This document shows positions 7,596 through 15,702 of a DNA stretch of 33,042 nt, piece by piece. Numbering within the stretch: the stretch's first letter is position 1; each line of letters starts with the position of its first letter. Made by a program: the position numbers and the translations under genes. Where the stretch lies: positions 1 through 33,042 of the forward strand of contig JBLIOI010000044.1 of NCBI GenBank assembly GCA_047639675.1, read 5' to 3'. The notes beneath the pieces were generated by a model, which was given only the letters and a program-made list of their open reading frames with translations, made no database searches and was not told the origin of the DNA. Origin of the DNA: JABACD01 sp047639675. GTDB taxonomy: Bacteria; Planctomycetota; UBA1135; GCA-002686595.

Positions 7596-8488
7596 CTGTT
7601 CTTAGCGAGTTGCCTTCTGGCTACTTCATCGATGAGAGCCCGCGCGGCATCTTAGCCTTGCATTCAGAAGTGGCTCGCGCCGTGCATGAGACCGGCTATG
7701 GGCCGGAACACGACGGTTCCCTGGAGCGCAGTGAGCTTTCCGGGCGCCGTCCGCTCTTCGAGTTGACTGCGGGAGGCGAACGCTTTGTGGTGCGACGCTT
7801 CAGTCACGGCGGACTTATGCGTTGGATCACGGGGGAGCGTTATCTCGATCCGGAAAGACCCTTCCGCGAACTGATCCTCTCATCCTACTTGCGCAAAGCC
7901 GGAATTCTGACGCCACAAGTAATCGCAGCAAGGGCGCAGCCGGCTTTTGGAGTCGGTTGGTATCTCGATCTGATCAGTCGGCGAGTAGAGAACGCTCTTG
8001 ATTTGGGCTTTGTGCTCGGCTTGGCACGGGCGGGAAAGCTCGATCGGGATGTCAAACGTTCACTCCTCCGAGCTACGGGCTCACTCGTGCGCCGCCTGCA
8101 TCAACATGGTTGCATTCACGCGGACTTGACGCCGGCAAATATGCTGGTGGCTACCGACGTCTTGGAAGGCGCACCTGCCAAGCTTTGGGTGATTGATCTC
8201 GATCAATCGGTTCTGCGGGAAAAGCCGACGAGTGCCGAGGTCATGCATAACCTACGTCGTCTTTTTCGATATGTCATTCGCCGCGAGAAGCGCCACGGGC
8301 GAGCCCTATCCAGAACGGACTTCCAGCGCTTCGTGAAGGCTTATGAGCCCGAGAAAGAGCGCCGCCGCTCAATCGTGCGCACGATCGCCGCTGCCCACCG
8401 TCGTTCGAGGTTGATTCACTCTCTTGGCTGGTTTCTCGAGGGTCGTTTTGGCAAGCGTTCCGATCCGCGCGAAACCTCAATCGCCTAG
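7580..8488 (+). CDS. Kdo/LPS-type kinase (KdkA/WaaP-like, PF06293 type)
   Basis: A 302-residue small-molecule kinase of the protein-kinase fold, resembling 3-deoxy-D-manno-octulosonic acid kinase, which phosphorylates lipopolysaccharide core at the inner face of the membrane. The family-specific N-lobe signature is FVVRRFSHGGLMRW (69-82, compare RGGL in KdkA). Then come the catalytic loop HADLTPANML (D182, N187) and the metal-binding DLDQS (D206). The C-terminus is basic. The start at ATG 7580 is the only upstream ATG but has no Shine-Dalgarno and lies in a hairpin; an in-frame TTG about 30 bases on is an alternative. It shares a terminator with the convergent gene. It implies the cell makes LPS, or uses a related kinase on another sugar. 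Confidence 0.8.
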   Translation: MTSTLPVLSELPSGYFIDESPRGILALHSEVARAVHETGYGPEHDGSLERSELSGRRPLFELTAGGERFVVRRFSHGGLMRWITGERYLDPERPFRELILSSYLRKAGILTPQVIAARAQPAFGVGWYLDLISRRVENALDLGFVLGLARAGKLDRDVKRSLLRATGSLVRRLHQHGCIHADLTPANMLVATDVLEGAPAKLWVIDLDQSVLREKPTSAEVMHNLRRLFRYVIRREKRHGRALSRTDFQRFVKAYEPEKERRRSIVRTIAAAHRRSRLIHSLGWFLEGRFGKRSDPRETSIA

Positions 8489-8511
8489 CAGTCCCATCAA
8501 GGATTGCTAGG
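8484..8511. terminator. Bidirectional stem-loop shared by two convergent genes
   Basis: CCTAGCAGTCC pairs with GGATTGCTAGG (11 bp, one G-T wobble) around a CATCAA loop. The TAG of the kinase gene lies in the left arm and the TAG of the convergent membrane-protein gene lies in the right arm. Confidence 0.7.
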
Positions 8512-8941
8512 AATCTGCGCTTCGACTCTTCTGCGGCAAGAGCGGGTGGATCAGCGCGAAGAGCAGCCAGGTGCTCGAGGTCGCGATGTGTAGCCACATC
8601 CAAACCCTCGTCCAGTCCTCCCCGGCGCTGATCTGCAGCGCATAACCCGAGAAGATCATTGGGAAGAGCGTCGCCATCAAGGTGATGCCAGTGCGGCGAC
8701 CGCGCCTGACACGACTCTTGTAATGCTTGAGAGCGTGCCCACTCCAAATGACTCCTGCAGCAAAGATGAGCAGGGGAGCGGTCAGGATGTGCCAGTGTTG
8801 CAAGTCCGGTTGCAAGGGATGGTTGACCACCGAAAATTCATCCTCGGAGACTGCAAAGTAACGCATCCACCCATAGACGATTCCCGTCCCCCCAACCAAG
8901 AGATTGGAAAGATGAACGAAGCAACTTTGAGCACGGGTCAC
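8507..8941 (-). CDS. Four-helix His-rich membrane protein (DUF4405/cytochrome b-like)
   Basis: A 144-residue inner-membrane protein with four hydrophobic helices (about 8-28, 50-70, 86-104, 113-133). Histidines fall at or near helix ends: H10, H49, H51, H69, H73, H118, H132. This is the pattern of small di-heme cytochrome b or DUF4405-type proteins that pass electrons across the membrane. Heme binding is inferred, not shown. It is the last gene of the apbE - porin - FMN-binding operon, 12 bp after the FMN-binding gene, and could be the quinol-side electron donor for the flavin protein. The start is a GTG at 8941 without a good ribosome site, so the exact N-terminus is uncertain. Confidence 0.7.
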   Translation of the reverse strand: MTRAQSCFVHLSNLLVGGTGIVYGWMRYFAVSEDEFSVVNHPLQPDLQHWHILTAPLLIFAAGVIWSGHALKHYKSRVRRGRRTGITLMATLFPMIFSGYALQISAGEDWTRVWMWLHIATSSTWLLFALIHPLLPQKSRSADS

Positions 8942-8953
8942 AGCGAGTGGGGG

Positions 8954-9640
8954 TTACTTTGACTTCTTGACCGTCGCGATCTTGCCTACGGGATCTTTCT
9001 TCTTCTGGCGCTTCATCGCTTCCACTTGCTGCAAGTGGCTATGGAGGGCCAGCACCCGTCGGGCGCACTTGGTCGTGGCTTGTGCGGTGAGTGTAGCACC
9101 AGTGACCGGCCTGATCCTGCGCTTGAGGTACAGGTCCTTGTCCAGCTTGGCGGTCAAGAATTGGTCGTACCACTTCTTGCGCGGGATGTACTCCTTGGGC
9201 TCGGCAAAGACAAGCAGTTCGATGCGGCCAAGAGTGCCGTCCGGCTTGACGACGATCATCACAGTCTCACGCAGTGCACGCACGCTATGGGTGTCAAAGT
9301 AGGCGGTCCCAATCCACTTACCGTCCCGCGTTGCGCGGTAGGGATAGACGACTCTACTGCTGAAGTCGACCTTGGCCAGAGCCGCTATTGCTTTGACCGC
9401 CTTGCTGTCGAGGTAGGCGGTTGTACGTTCCACCTCGCACTTCGGAAAGGCCAGACTCAGAGCCTCGTCGCGGGTCAAGAAGATCTTGGACGCGAGCCGA
9501 CTCGGATGTGATATGGCCACCGTTGAACGGGGCGAAACGGATGCAGCACTGACAAACGTCAAGCTCGTCAGTGCAGCGATGATTCCGCAGAGGACTCTTT
9601 TAGAAGAGCCATTCTTAGAAACCATAGTCTTAGTAACCAT
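8954..9640 (-). CDS. Secreted FMN-binding domain protein (flavinylation substrate)
   Basis: A protein of about 228 residues with a signal peptide (KRVLCGIIAALTSLTFVSAAS) and a C-terminal FMN-binding domain. The segment RPVTGATLTAQATT carries the [S/T]GA[S/T]xT flavinylation motif, in which ApbE attaches FMN to the threonine by a phosphoester bond, as in NqrC and RnfG. Preceding strands (KWIGTAYFDTHSVR, MIVVKPDGTLGRIELLVF) fit the same domain. The ligase gene apbE lies in the same operon. The start is ambiguous: three in-frame ATGs (9655, 9640, 9625) sit in a threefold 15-bp repeat just at the end of the porin gene, and 9640 and 9625 both leave a good signal peptide. The end is Lys-rich. It probably acts in the periplasm as a one-domain electron carrier. 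Confidence 0.82.
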   Translation of the reverse strand: MVTKTMVSKNGSSKRVLCGIIAALTSLTFVSAASVSPRSTVAISHPSRLASKIFLTRDEALSLAFPKCEVERTTAYLDSKAVKAIAALAKVDFSSRVVYPYRATRDGKWIGTAYFDTHSVRALRETVMIVVKPDGTLGRIELLVFAEPKEYIPRKKWYDQFLTAKLDKDLYLKRRIRPVTGATLTAQATTKCARRVLALHSHLQQVEAMKRQKKKDPVGKIATVKKSK

Positions 9641-9655
9641 CGCCTTAGAAGACAT
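9611..9655 (-). repeat. Three 15-bp tandem repeats over the FMN-binding gene start
   Basis: Reading the minus strand from 9655, the units are ATGTCTTCTAAGGCG, ATGGTTACTAAGACT and ATGGTTTCTAAGAAT. Each supplies an in-frame ATG for the FMN-binding gene; the first includes the last codons and TAA of the porin. Confidence 0.7.
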
Positions 9656-10886
9656 AGCCCATACTGAGTTGCATCGAGTCGTCGTCATTGTCGTAATCCA
9701 GGTAAGCAGCCTTGAGGACTATGTTGGCAATTGGCTTCCAGTCGATACCCATGGTGGTGATCTTCTCGTCGTAGAAGGGGTCGGCAGTCAGTCCGGCCGG
9801 CATTTTGGCCTGAGTGTTGATCTCTTCGTAGCGCACGAACGGGATCACCGAGTGTGTGCTGTCGGGGTTGATTGCGCTAGCGATGTCATAGCCAGCCTCA
9901 AGATACCAGCCGTCCATTTCAGAGGCGACCTTGTTGCCATTCGTCATCGAGATGGCATCGGCGTCTTCAAGGTCCGACATTGCGTAGAGGCCGCGCAGGC
10001 GTAGTGCGCCGACACTGTACTGCGCATGCAAGTCGTAAATCGTGGTGCCGGAGCTCGCGTAGCCCGCCTGCTCCTGGCCCGAGTCTCCGTAGTAGGCAGA
10101 GAATCCAGCGAATAGACCAAAGTCTGAGTTCCAGTCGAAACGTGCGACAGCTGCTAAATCTTCAGCAAGGGCCTTGGAGCCTTTTTGACGGCCGCCGCGC
10201 AGCCCCTTTTCGTCGAAGCCCGAAGCATCCATACCATTGACTATGTAGAACTTGTAACTGAAGTCGCCCACATCACCGAGAACTCCCAAGCCGTTTTCAC
10301 GCCAGGTCGAAGGAATGATCCTGCGCTCTGTTTCCGGTCGGCCCGGTCCTCGGTAAGTCGTCGGCTCGTGCATCTCGTTGTGAAGGCCCATCGGCATCAG
10401 GAGCATGCCCGTGCGGAAATTAAAGGCATCGTTGTGCATGTACTCAAGATAGGCAAACTCGAGGAAGATCTCATCGGCATGCTCAACTTCGATTTCTGAG
10501 TTGAACACCCACTTGTCATCGAACTTGTAGCCGATGTAGAGAACGTTGCGCACGAAGTCGGCGGTGGATGTCTTTGAGCCTGAGTAATCGGTGTAGACCA
10601 TCTCGCCGTAGCCACCGATCGAGAGACCCGATTCCTTCTGATAGACCTTGGACGCTGCCGGTCCGAGACCGGAGACGCTTTCGCCGACCTTCGGGATGAT
10701 GTCCCGGAACTCGAAAATCTCAAGTTCGCCCGAGACCGCGTCCATTTGATTGCGCAGCTCCTTGTTCTCCTTCTCGAGTTTGTCCAGTCGCTCTTCGATT
10801 GTGTCTTGTGCGAGGAGCGCTTGGCTGAGAGGAGCGAATAGTGCGGCACCCAGAGTCAGGCTGAGGCGCGGAATAGTGAAGGTCAT
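9645..10886 (-). CDS. Outer-membrane beta-barrel porin with N-terminal coiled coil
   Basis: A 413-residue protein: signal peptide (LTLGAALFAPLSQALLA), a short coiled coil (IEERLDKLEKENKELRNQ, about 30-47), then alternating amphipathic strands typical of OprO/P- or DcaP-like porins. It ends with aromatic Phe (LSMGYVF), the C-terminal signature recognised by the BAM machinery. Strands such as GLSIGGYGEMVYTDY, VFNSEIEVEHA and FRTGMLLMPMGLHNE match porin families described in many Proteobacteria and Planctomycetes. The ATG overlaps the apbE stop as ATGA, which suggests translational coupling and explains the missing Shine-Dalgarno. Operon membership suggests it lets a substrate or electron acceptor reach the flavin system; the pore specificity is unknown. 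Confidence 0.82.
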   Translation of the reverse strand: MTFTIPRLSLTLGAALFAPLSQALLAQDTIEERLDKLEKENKELRNQMDAVSGELEIFEFRDIIPKVGESVSGLGPAASKVYQKESGLSIGGYGEMVYTDYSGSKTSTADFVRNVLYIGYKFDDKWVFNSEIEVEHADEIFLEFAYLEYMHNDAFNFRTGMLLMPMGLHNEMHEPTTYRGPGRPETERRIIPSTWRENGLGVLGDVGDFSYKFYIVNGMDASGFDEKGLRGGRQKGSKALAEDLAAVARFDWNSDFGLFAGFSAYYGDSGQEQAGYASSGTTIYDLHAQYSVGALRLRGLYAMSDLEDADAISMTNGNKVASEMDGWYLEAGYDIASAINPDSTHSVIPFVRYEEINTQAKMPAGLTADPFYDEKITTMGIDWKPIANIVLKAAYLDYDNDDDSMQLSMGYVF

Positions 10887-11962
10887 TTTGGGGGGGAGGT
10901 TGCTAGCTCTGAGCCAGCAAGGGTGGAACCGGGGATCCACTCGATCACCATACTGGGATCGAGGGTGGTCAATTGTTGGCGTAGGCCGCTTGTGGCGCGA
11001 ACGGAGGTGCATGCGCTGCGGATGTCGATGACGATAGCTTCTATAGACTGGCAGCTCGCGGCGAACTCCATGGCAGCATCGGGGCCCAGGACGAATAGCG
11101 CCGTCGAAAGGCAGTCCGCATCGAAGGCGCTCTCACTCCAGACGGTCACGCTTCCGAAGTCTGTAGCTGGTTCGCCCGTGCGCGGATCGAGGAGATGTCC
11201 AATCGTCTTGCCCTCGACTTGCAAACTACGCTCACTGTTGCCCGAAGTTGCGATCGAACCCTTGAATAGATTCAGAGCTAGCAGAGCTTGATCGCGATGG
11301 AGGGGATGGGCGATCTCAAAGGTCTGCGCCTCTGTGCAGGCGAGCAAAGCCACCTGTCCGCCCAAGTCGACCTCTGCGCGCTTGATGCCCGCCGCCCGCA
11401 AGTTGGCGAGGGCTACGTCGATTCCTGCACCCTTGCCAAAGCCGCCTTCTTCGATGCGGGCGTTCGCAACGCGGCGCACTATGGTGGTGGGGGATTGGAG
11501 GTCGAAGGCCTTTGTTCCAGAAGCCAATAGCCCGAGACGCAGGTCGGAAGCGCTTGGCTGTTTCCCCAAGCCGCGCAAGTCCCAAAGCTCGACAAGGGCA
11601 CCAACTGTGGGATCAAAGGCTCCGTGTGTACGCGACCGCCACTCGAAGGCTCGGCTCAAGTCATGGGCGAGATTGAGGGAGAGTTCAAACGGCTCGCCAG
11701 CCTCTGAGCGATTCAGTAGCGAGAGCTCAGAATCCTGGCGCCAGGTCGAGAGCATGGCTTCGACGCCATCAATCGCTTGTGCCGCGAGTTCGCTTGCGGC
11801 CAAAGCCTCTGCGCGCGTTGGCGCCTCCAACCTGATGAACAGGCTGGTCCCCATGGCAGAGAGCTGCCGCTCGATCTGCACTGGCTTGCAAACCGTTTGA
11901 GATTGGGGCGCTGCGACCATGCAGGTCGGTAGGATCAGCGCGATATTTGTGAGGAGTAGCAT
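10883..11962 (-). CDS. apbE: FAD:protein FMN transferase ApbE
   Basis: A 359-residue enzyme that transfers FMN from FAD to a threonine of extracytosolic FMN-binding proteins, needing Mg2+. An N-terminal hydrophobic segment (LLLTNIALILPTCMVAA) serves for export. The family motifs are present: AMGTSLFIRLEA, STWRQDSELSLLN, GAFDPTVGALVELW, GFGKGAGIDVALANL followed by VDLGGQV, ATSGNSER, HLLDPRTGEPA and the metal-binding FDADCLSTALFVLG. Its predicted substrate is encoded two genes downstream. It is the first gene of a four-gene minus-strand operon, preceded by its own promoter candidate at 11995-12023. The start ATG at 11962 has no Shine-Dalgarno. Confidence 0.9.
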   Translation of the reverse strand: MLLLTNIALILPTCMVAAPQSQTVCKPVQIERQLSAMGTSLFIRLEAPTRAEALAASELAAQAIDGVEAMLSTWRQDSELSLLNRSEAGEPFELSLNLAHDLSRAFEWRSRTHGAFDPTVGALVELWDLRGLGKQPSASDLRLGLLASGTKAFDLQSPTTIVRRVANARIEEGGFGKGAGIDVALANLRAAGIKRAEVDLGGQVALLACTEAQTFEIAHPLHRDQALLALNLFKGSIATSGNSERSLQVEGKTIGHLLDPRTGEPATDFGSVTVWSESAFDADCLSTALFVLGPDAAMEFAASCQSIEAIVIDIRSACTSVRATSGLRQQLTTLDPSMVIEWIPGSTLAGSELATSPPK

Positions 11963-11994
11963 TGACTGGGCACAACCCTGTGGTCGAGATAGGA

Positions 11995-12023
11995 GTTGTA
12001 TTGAGATCGGGTCTCAAAGTCAA
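11995..12023 (-). promoter_or_regulatory. Promoter candidate of the apbE operon with palindromic spacer
   Basis: On the minus strand TTGACT (12023-12018) and TACAAC (12000-11995) are separated by exactly 17 bp. That spacer is itself a perfect interrupted palindrome, TTGAGA-CCCGA-TCTCAA (12017-12001). The -10 match is only moderate (4 of 6). The geometry suggests an operator for a dimeric regulator lying between the two promoter boxes. Confidence 0.45.
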
Positions 12024-12053
12024 TAGGGGTTCTCTACTCCAGATGGAACTTTC

Positions 12054-15000
12054 TTAAAACTTCTCCAGGTGCACACGCCTGTAGACGGGGCCTTCCGGTG
12101 AAAGGGCCGCTTTCAGCAGTTGTCTGGTCGCCAGCCGCTGCCGTCGCTGCATGAGCGGGGATTCTATACGGCCATTCGCAGTGCGCATAAGTCGCCGGAG
12201 CCGCTGCACTTGGGTCGCCGCCTCGGAGCTACGCCCGAGGGTTTTGAGCACCATGGCGTGGGTTCCGCGAATCACGATTCGATCGATCAGCTCGGCACCG
12301 GCGCGGTCGAGAAGCTCGACTGCCGCCACGGATTGCTTGAGTGCGGCCTCTGGATCCCTGTGAAAGGTGATGCGCGCTTCTATCGAAATACAGACTGCCT
12401 CCGTTCGCGCGAGCCCCATCTTGTGTGCAACTCGCGCGCAGCGCGCAAGGAAGGTCGGGGCCGTTTCATCACCCTGCTCCGCTAGAAGAATCCCGAGGAA
12501 TAGAGCGGCCAGGGATTCGCCGTGACGATCTTCAATCTCGCTGGCTACAAGCAGTGCATCACGCAACAGAGTCTCCGCTTCCTCGACGCGGTCGATGTCG
12601 AGCAAGTGGCAACCAAGTCGTGCCTGCGTTTCGATTTCAAGCCGGCGATCACCAGCGCGTTGGGCAAAGCGTGTTGCATTCTGTGCGGAGACCAGTGCGC
12701 GTCGTGGGCGGCCTGCGGCACGATAGACGCGCGCACGTAACGAGTGGGCCAGGGCGCGTACAGCCAGTGCTTCAAAGACGTCTGTCTTGCGCAGTAGCAT
12801 CAAACCCTGGTCTGAGCGCTTGAGTGAACTCTCCACCTTGCCCTCAAGCATGTCGAGTTCACCGAGGCCAATCTCTGCGCGCGCACGATAGTAATCAGTG
12901 GGCGCAGTCTCGCGAGCTTGGCGCATCATCCTGCGACCTTCTTGCATGTCACCAGTATGGATGTGGACATCGGCCAAGCGCCGTAACGTGTCACTGGTCA
13001 GCGCACTATTGCGACTGAGGCGGAAGAACTGTAGAGCATTGCCCAGCATGCCGCGTCCCGGACCGTAGTGGCCGACGCTGATCGAATAGCGCGCATGTAA
13101 CAAGTAGACACGCCCCGCATCGTCAGGGTTCTGTTCGAGGTCGATATCGAGGTCAATCAGTTGATCAAGCAACGCTCGCTGTTTCTCACGATAGCCCAAG
13201 CGATCCGCCGCGTCCGCCGCGGACCACAGGAATTCAAGGGCGCGCGCAGCTGGGTCGGGAGTCTCCGGGAGCTCCGCGAGTGCTTCGAGCCCCCAAAGGC
13301 CCAGCGTGTAGACCCGCGCGGGCTGCCCTCGGTCGTGCAGGCGCTGCAGCAGCGGGCGAAGGATCTTCATCAACTCGCCATAGTCCGCGGCGGCGCGCAG
13401 GTGATAGGCGCGCTGGAACGCATCCGTGAGCGACAAGCGCCCGCCCGGGCCGGGGCGCAGAGCTTTGGCGATCGCCAAGTGCATCTCTTTTCGGCGCCCG
13501 TTACTGAGCCGTTTGTAGATGGCGGCGCGCAGGGCGGGACGGCGGAAACGGTAGCGGTCACCTTCGGAGCGTAGCCAGCCCGTATGCATCAGTCGCGCGA
13601 GGGTTTCGTCGAGCACCGGCGCGCTCTCATTCGGCCAGGTGCCGAGTAGGAAGCGCGTTTGAATGCGACCCCCGCAGACTGCGAGGCGACCGAGCCACAT
13701 ACGATCGAGGGGTTTCAGTCGCGCATAGGCGCGCAGAATCTCGTCACGCAATGACGCGGGTAGCGGCAGTTTATCCGGGTGGACCTTTAGTTTGAGACCA
13801 GCTTCCGTCTGGATCGCATCGCCGCGATCGACCAGGCCCCGCAACAACTCGGCGATCAAGCCCGGATTGCCGCGACTTCGTTCCCAAAGCACCTTGGCCA
13901 AACGCAGCCTGGGTGTGGAGCGCAAAAAAAGTTCGTCAGTCAGCTTGCGTACGGCCACCAGGTCGAGGGGCATCAGCGCCATGCGTTCGAAGGAGTCCAC
14001 TTGGCGCAGCAACTCCTCGAATAGATGCAAAGCTTCCGGGCGCCGCGGACTCTCTTCTGCATCGCGACCGACCACCAGGAGCAGGGAGATGTTGCTCAGT
14101 TGGCGTGTCAAGTGCGCTAGCACCTCAAGCGTGCCTTCATCGGCGAAGTCGAGGTCGTCGAGGTAGATGGCGAGCGGGCGCTCTTCCGCCAATCGAACAA
14201 TCCAGGTGCAAAGTGCCGCAGCCACCGAAGTCGCCGTAGTTCCATCGAAGCCCGGATCGAGCACTTCGAGTAGCGTGTCGCGCTCCGCACTCGGAAGCAG
14301 CTTGTTTAGTATCGCCCGTTCCCGGTCTGTCGGCGTGCTGCCGTGAGAAAGGCGCAGGTAGCTACTCAAGAGCTGAATGATTGGGCCGCAGGGACCTTGT
14401 TCTTCAAAACGTGCACAGCGTCCGTGGAGGTACAAGGGCGGTGTAGCGCTGCGTCGAATGCGAACGGCAAACTCGCGCATCAGTCGCGTCTTGCCTGATC
14501 CGCTTGAGCCTGAGAGCTCCAGGACGGAGCCTCTAGCCTGCGCAGCAAATGCCCGGCGCGCACAGCCGAGAACCTTTCTCAATTCCTCATCACGTCCAAC
14601 CATCGGGAGGGCAGAGGCAGACGGCACGCTACGTTTCGGGTTGCGAGCATCAAGCTGCTCCCGCCACCATTCGCTTTCCTCTTGTTGGCTTGCGATGACC
14701 TGCAACTCAGCAAGGGTTGGGCGCCCAATAGGATTCTTTTGGAGCATCGCCTCCAGCAAACCGTCAATGAATGGTGAGAGTGTCGGCACGCGCAACGACG
14801 GCATTTCAAAGTTCGCTTTTTTGAGTACGCCAGCCAAACCCTCGCCGCTGGCAATTTGATCCCGCGTTGCGAAGGGGTGGGTGCCCGTAGATAGCTCGTA
14901 CAATAGGATGCCGAGGGTGTAGACCTCGCTGGAAGGGGTCGCCACTTGGCCGCGCAACTCACGTGGTGAGAGATACGCCAAGCTTCCTGTGACGCGCGCA

Positions 15001-15533
15001 GCTTGCGGCCCATCGGCGAGCTTTTGGGCAAAGCCGAAGTCGATTAGAACCGCGCGACCGGCATCGTCCAGCCGCACGTTGTCGGGCTTCAGATCGCCGT
15101 GCAGATAACCAGCCTGGTGTAGAGAGAACAGCGCGCCAGAGAGCCGTTCAAGGCTCGTGCGCACCTGTGGTTCGGGGAGGGCCCCAAGACGGTTGAGCTG
15201 CTGGCGTAGGCTGGGGCCCGTGAGCAATTGCATCGCAAGCCATGGGCCATTCCCGTCAGCGCCGCTGGCCCATCCCGTCAAGAGTCCAGGGTGCTTCAAA
15301 CCGAGCACGAGCTCGCACTCCTGCTCGAAGGCGTGGACTTGGCCGGCGTGCTTCGCGATCTCCGGGTGCATCCGCTTCAGGGCGATCTCTAGACCAACGG
15401 GAAGTTCACCGTGAGACTCCGTGAGCACTGCCCGCCAGACCGGCCCCGTTGCTCCACGACCCAATTCTCCTACGAGTTGGCAGGGCAGATCGTCGGGTAC
15501 TTTGGGTGCTGTGGGGTTCGTCATCTCGGCCAT
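12054..15533 (-). CDS. Ser/Thr protein kinase fused to AAA-type ATPase and TPR repeats (PknK-like)
   Basis: A 1159-residue multidomain signalling protein. Residues about 20-285 form a Hanks-type kinase with GELGRGATG (P-loop), IALKRM (ATP lysine), HGDLKPDNV (catalytic loop), IDFGFA (DFG) and YLSPREL (APE-like). An AAA/STAND-type ATPase follows with Walker A SGSSGSGKTRL and Walker B LAIYLDDLD. The last half is helical TPR-like repeats (LGELDMLEGKVESSLKRS, RAGRPRRALVSAQNA and others). It has no transmembrane helix and no DNA-binding domain that I can see, so output is by phosphorylation or partner binding. The start was set at ATG 15533, with GGAG ten bases upstream; ATG 15524 is possible. It lies upstream of apbE on the same strand with a 91-bp gap and may be its regulator. 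Confidence 0.88.
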   Translation of the reverse strand: MAEMTNPTAPKVPDDLPCQLVGELGRGATGPVWRAVLTESHGELPVGLEIALKRMHPEIAKHAGQVHAFEQECELVLGLKHPGLLTGWASGADGNGPWLAMQLLTGPSLRQQLNRLGALPEPQVRTSLERLSGALFSLHQAGYLHGDLKPDNVRLDDAGRAVLIDFGFAQKLADGPQAARVTGSLAYLSPRELRGQVATPSSEVYTLGILLYELSTGTHPFATRDQIASGEGLAGVLKKANFEMPSLRVPTLSPFIDGLLEAMLQKNPIGRPTLAELQVIASQQEESEWWREQLDARNPKRSVPSASALPMVGRDEELRKVLGCARRAFAAQARGSVLELSGSSGSGKTRLMREFAVRIRRSATPPLYLHGRCARFEEQGPCGPIIQLLSSYLRLSHGSTPTDRERAILNKLLPSAERDTLLEVLDPGFDGTTATSVAAALCTWIVRLAEERPLAIYLDDLDFADEGTLEVLAHLTRQLSNISLLLVVGRDAEESPRRPEALHLFEELLRQVDSFERMALMPLDLVAVRKLTDELFLRSTPRLRLAKVLWERSRGNPGLIAELLRGLVDRGDAIQTEAGLKLKVHPDKLPLPASLRDEILRAYARLKPLDRMWLGRLAVCGGRIQTRFLLGTWPNESAPVLDETLARLMHTGWLRSEGDRYRFRRPALRAAIYKRLSNGRRKEMHLAIAKALRPGPGGRLSLTDAFQRAYHLRAAADYGELMKILRPLLQRLHDRGQPARVYTLGLWGLEALAELPETPDPAARALEFLWSAADAADRLGYREKQRALLDQLIDLDIDLEQNPDDAGRVYLLHARYSISVGHYGPGRGMLGNALQFFRLSRNSALTSDTLRRLADVHIHTGDMQEGRRMMRQARETAPTDYYRARAEIGLGELDMLEGKVESSLKRSDQGLMLLRKTDVFEALAVRALAHSLRARVYRAAGRPRRALVSAQNATRFAQRAGDRRLEIETQARLGCHLLDIDRVEEAETLLRDALLVASEIEDRHGESLAALFLGILLAEQGDETAPTFLARCARVAHKMGLARTEAVCISIEARITFHRDPEAALKQSVAAVELLDRAGAELIDRIVIRGTHAMVLKTLGRSSEAATQVQRLRRLMRTANGRIESPLMQRRQRLATRQLLKAALSPEGPVYRRVHLEKF

Positions 15534-15635
15534 TCTTGTCGCGCTCCGCTTCCATGGCGGAGAGGCAGGGGCAAGACTCTCAAAATGCGGCCCAAGTTCC
15601 GAGACCTGTAGTGGTCTTTCCTCGTGCAAAGCCCA

Positions 15636-15651
15636 TGAAGATTGATCTTCA
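15636..15651. promoter_or_regulatory. Perfect inverted repeat between the divergent kinase and cysS genes
   Basis: TGAAGAT-TG-ATCTTCA is a 7+7 bp palindrome in the 169-bp divergent intergenic region. It could be an operator for either gene. No consensus promoter boxes stand out around it. Confidence 0.35.
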
Positions 15652-15702
15652 AGCTCACCTATTGCGTGGGCAAGTACCTGATCTCCCTGCTACGCTCTCC
15701 CC

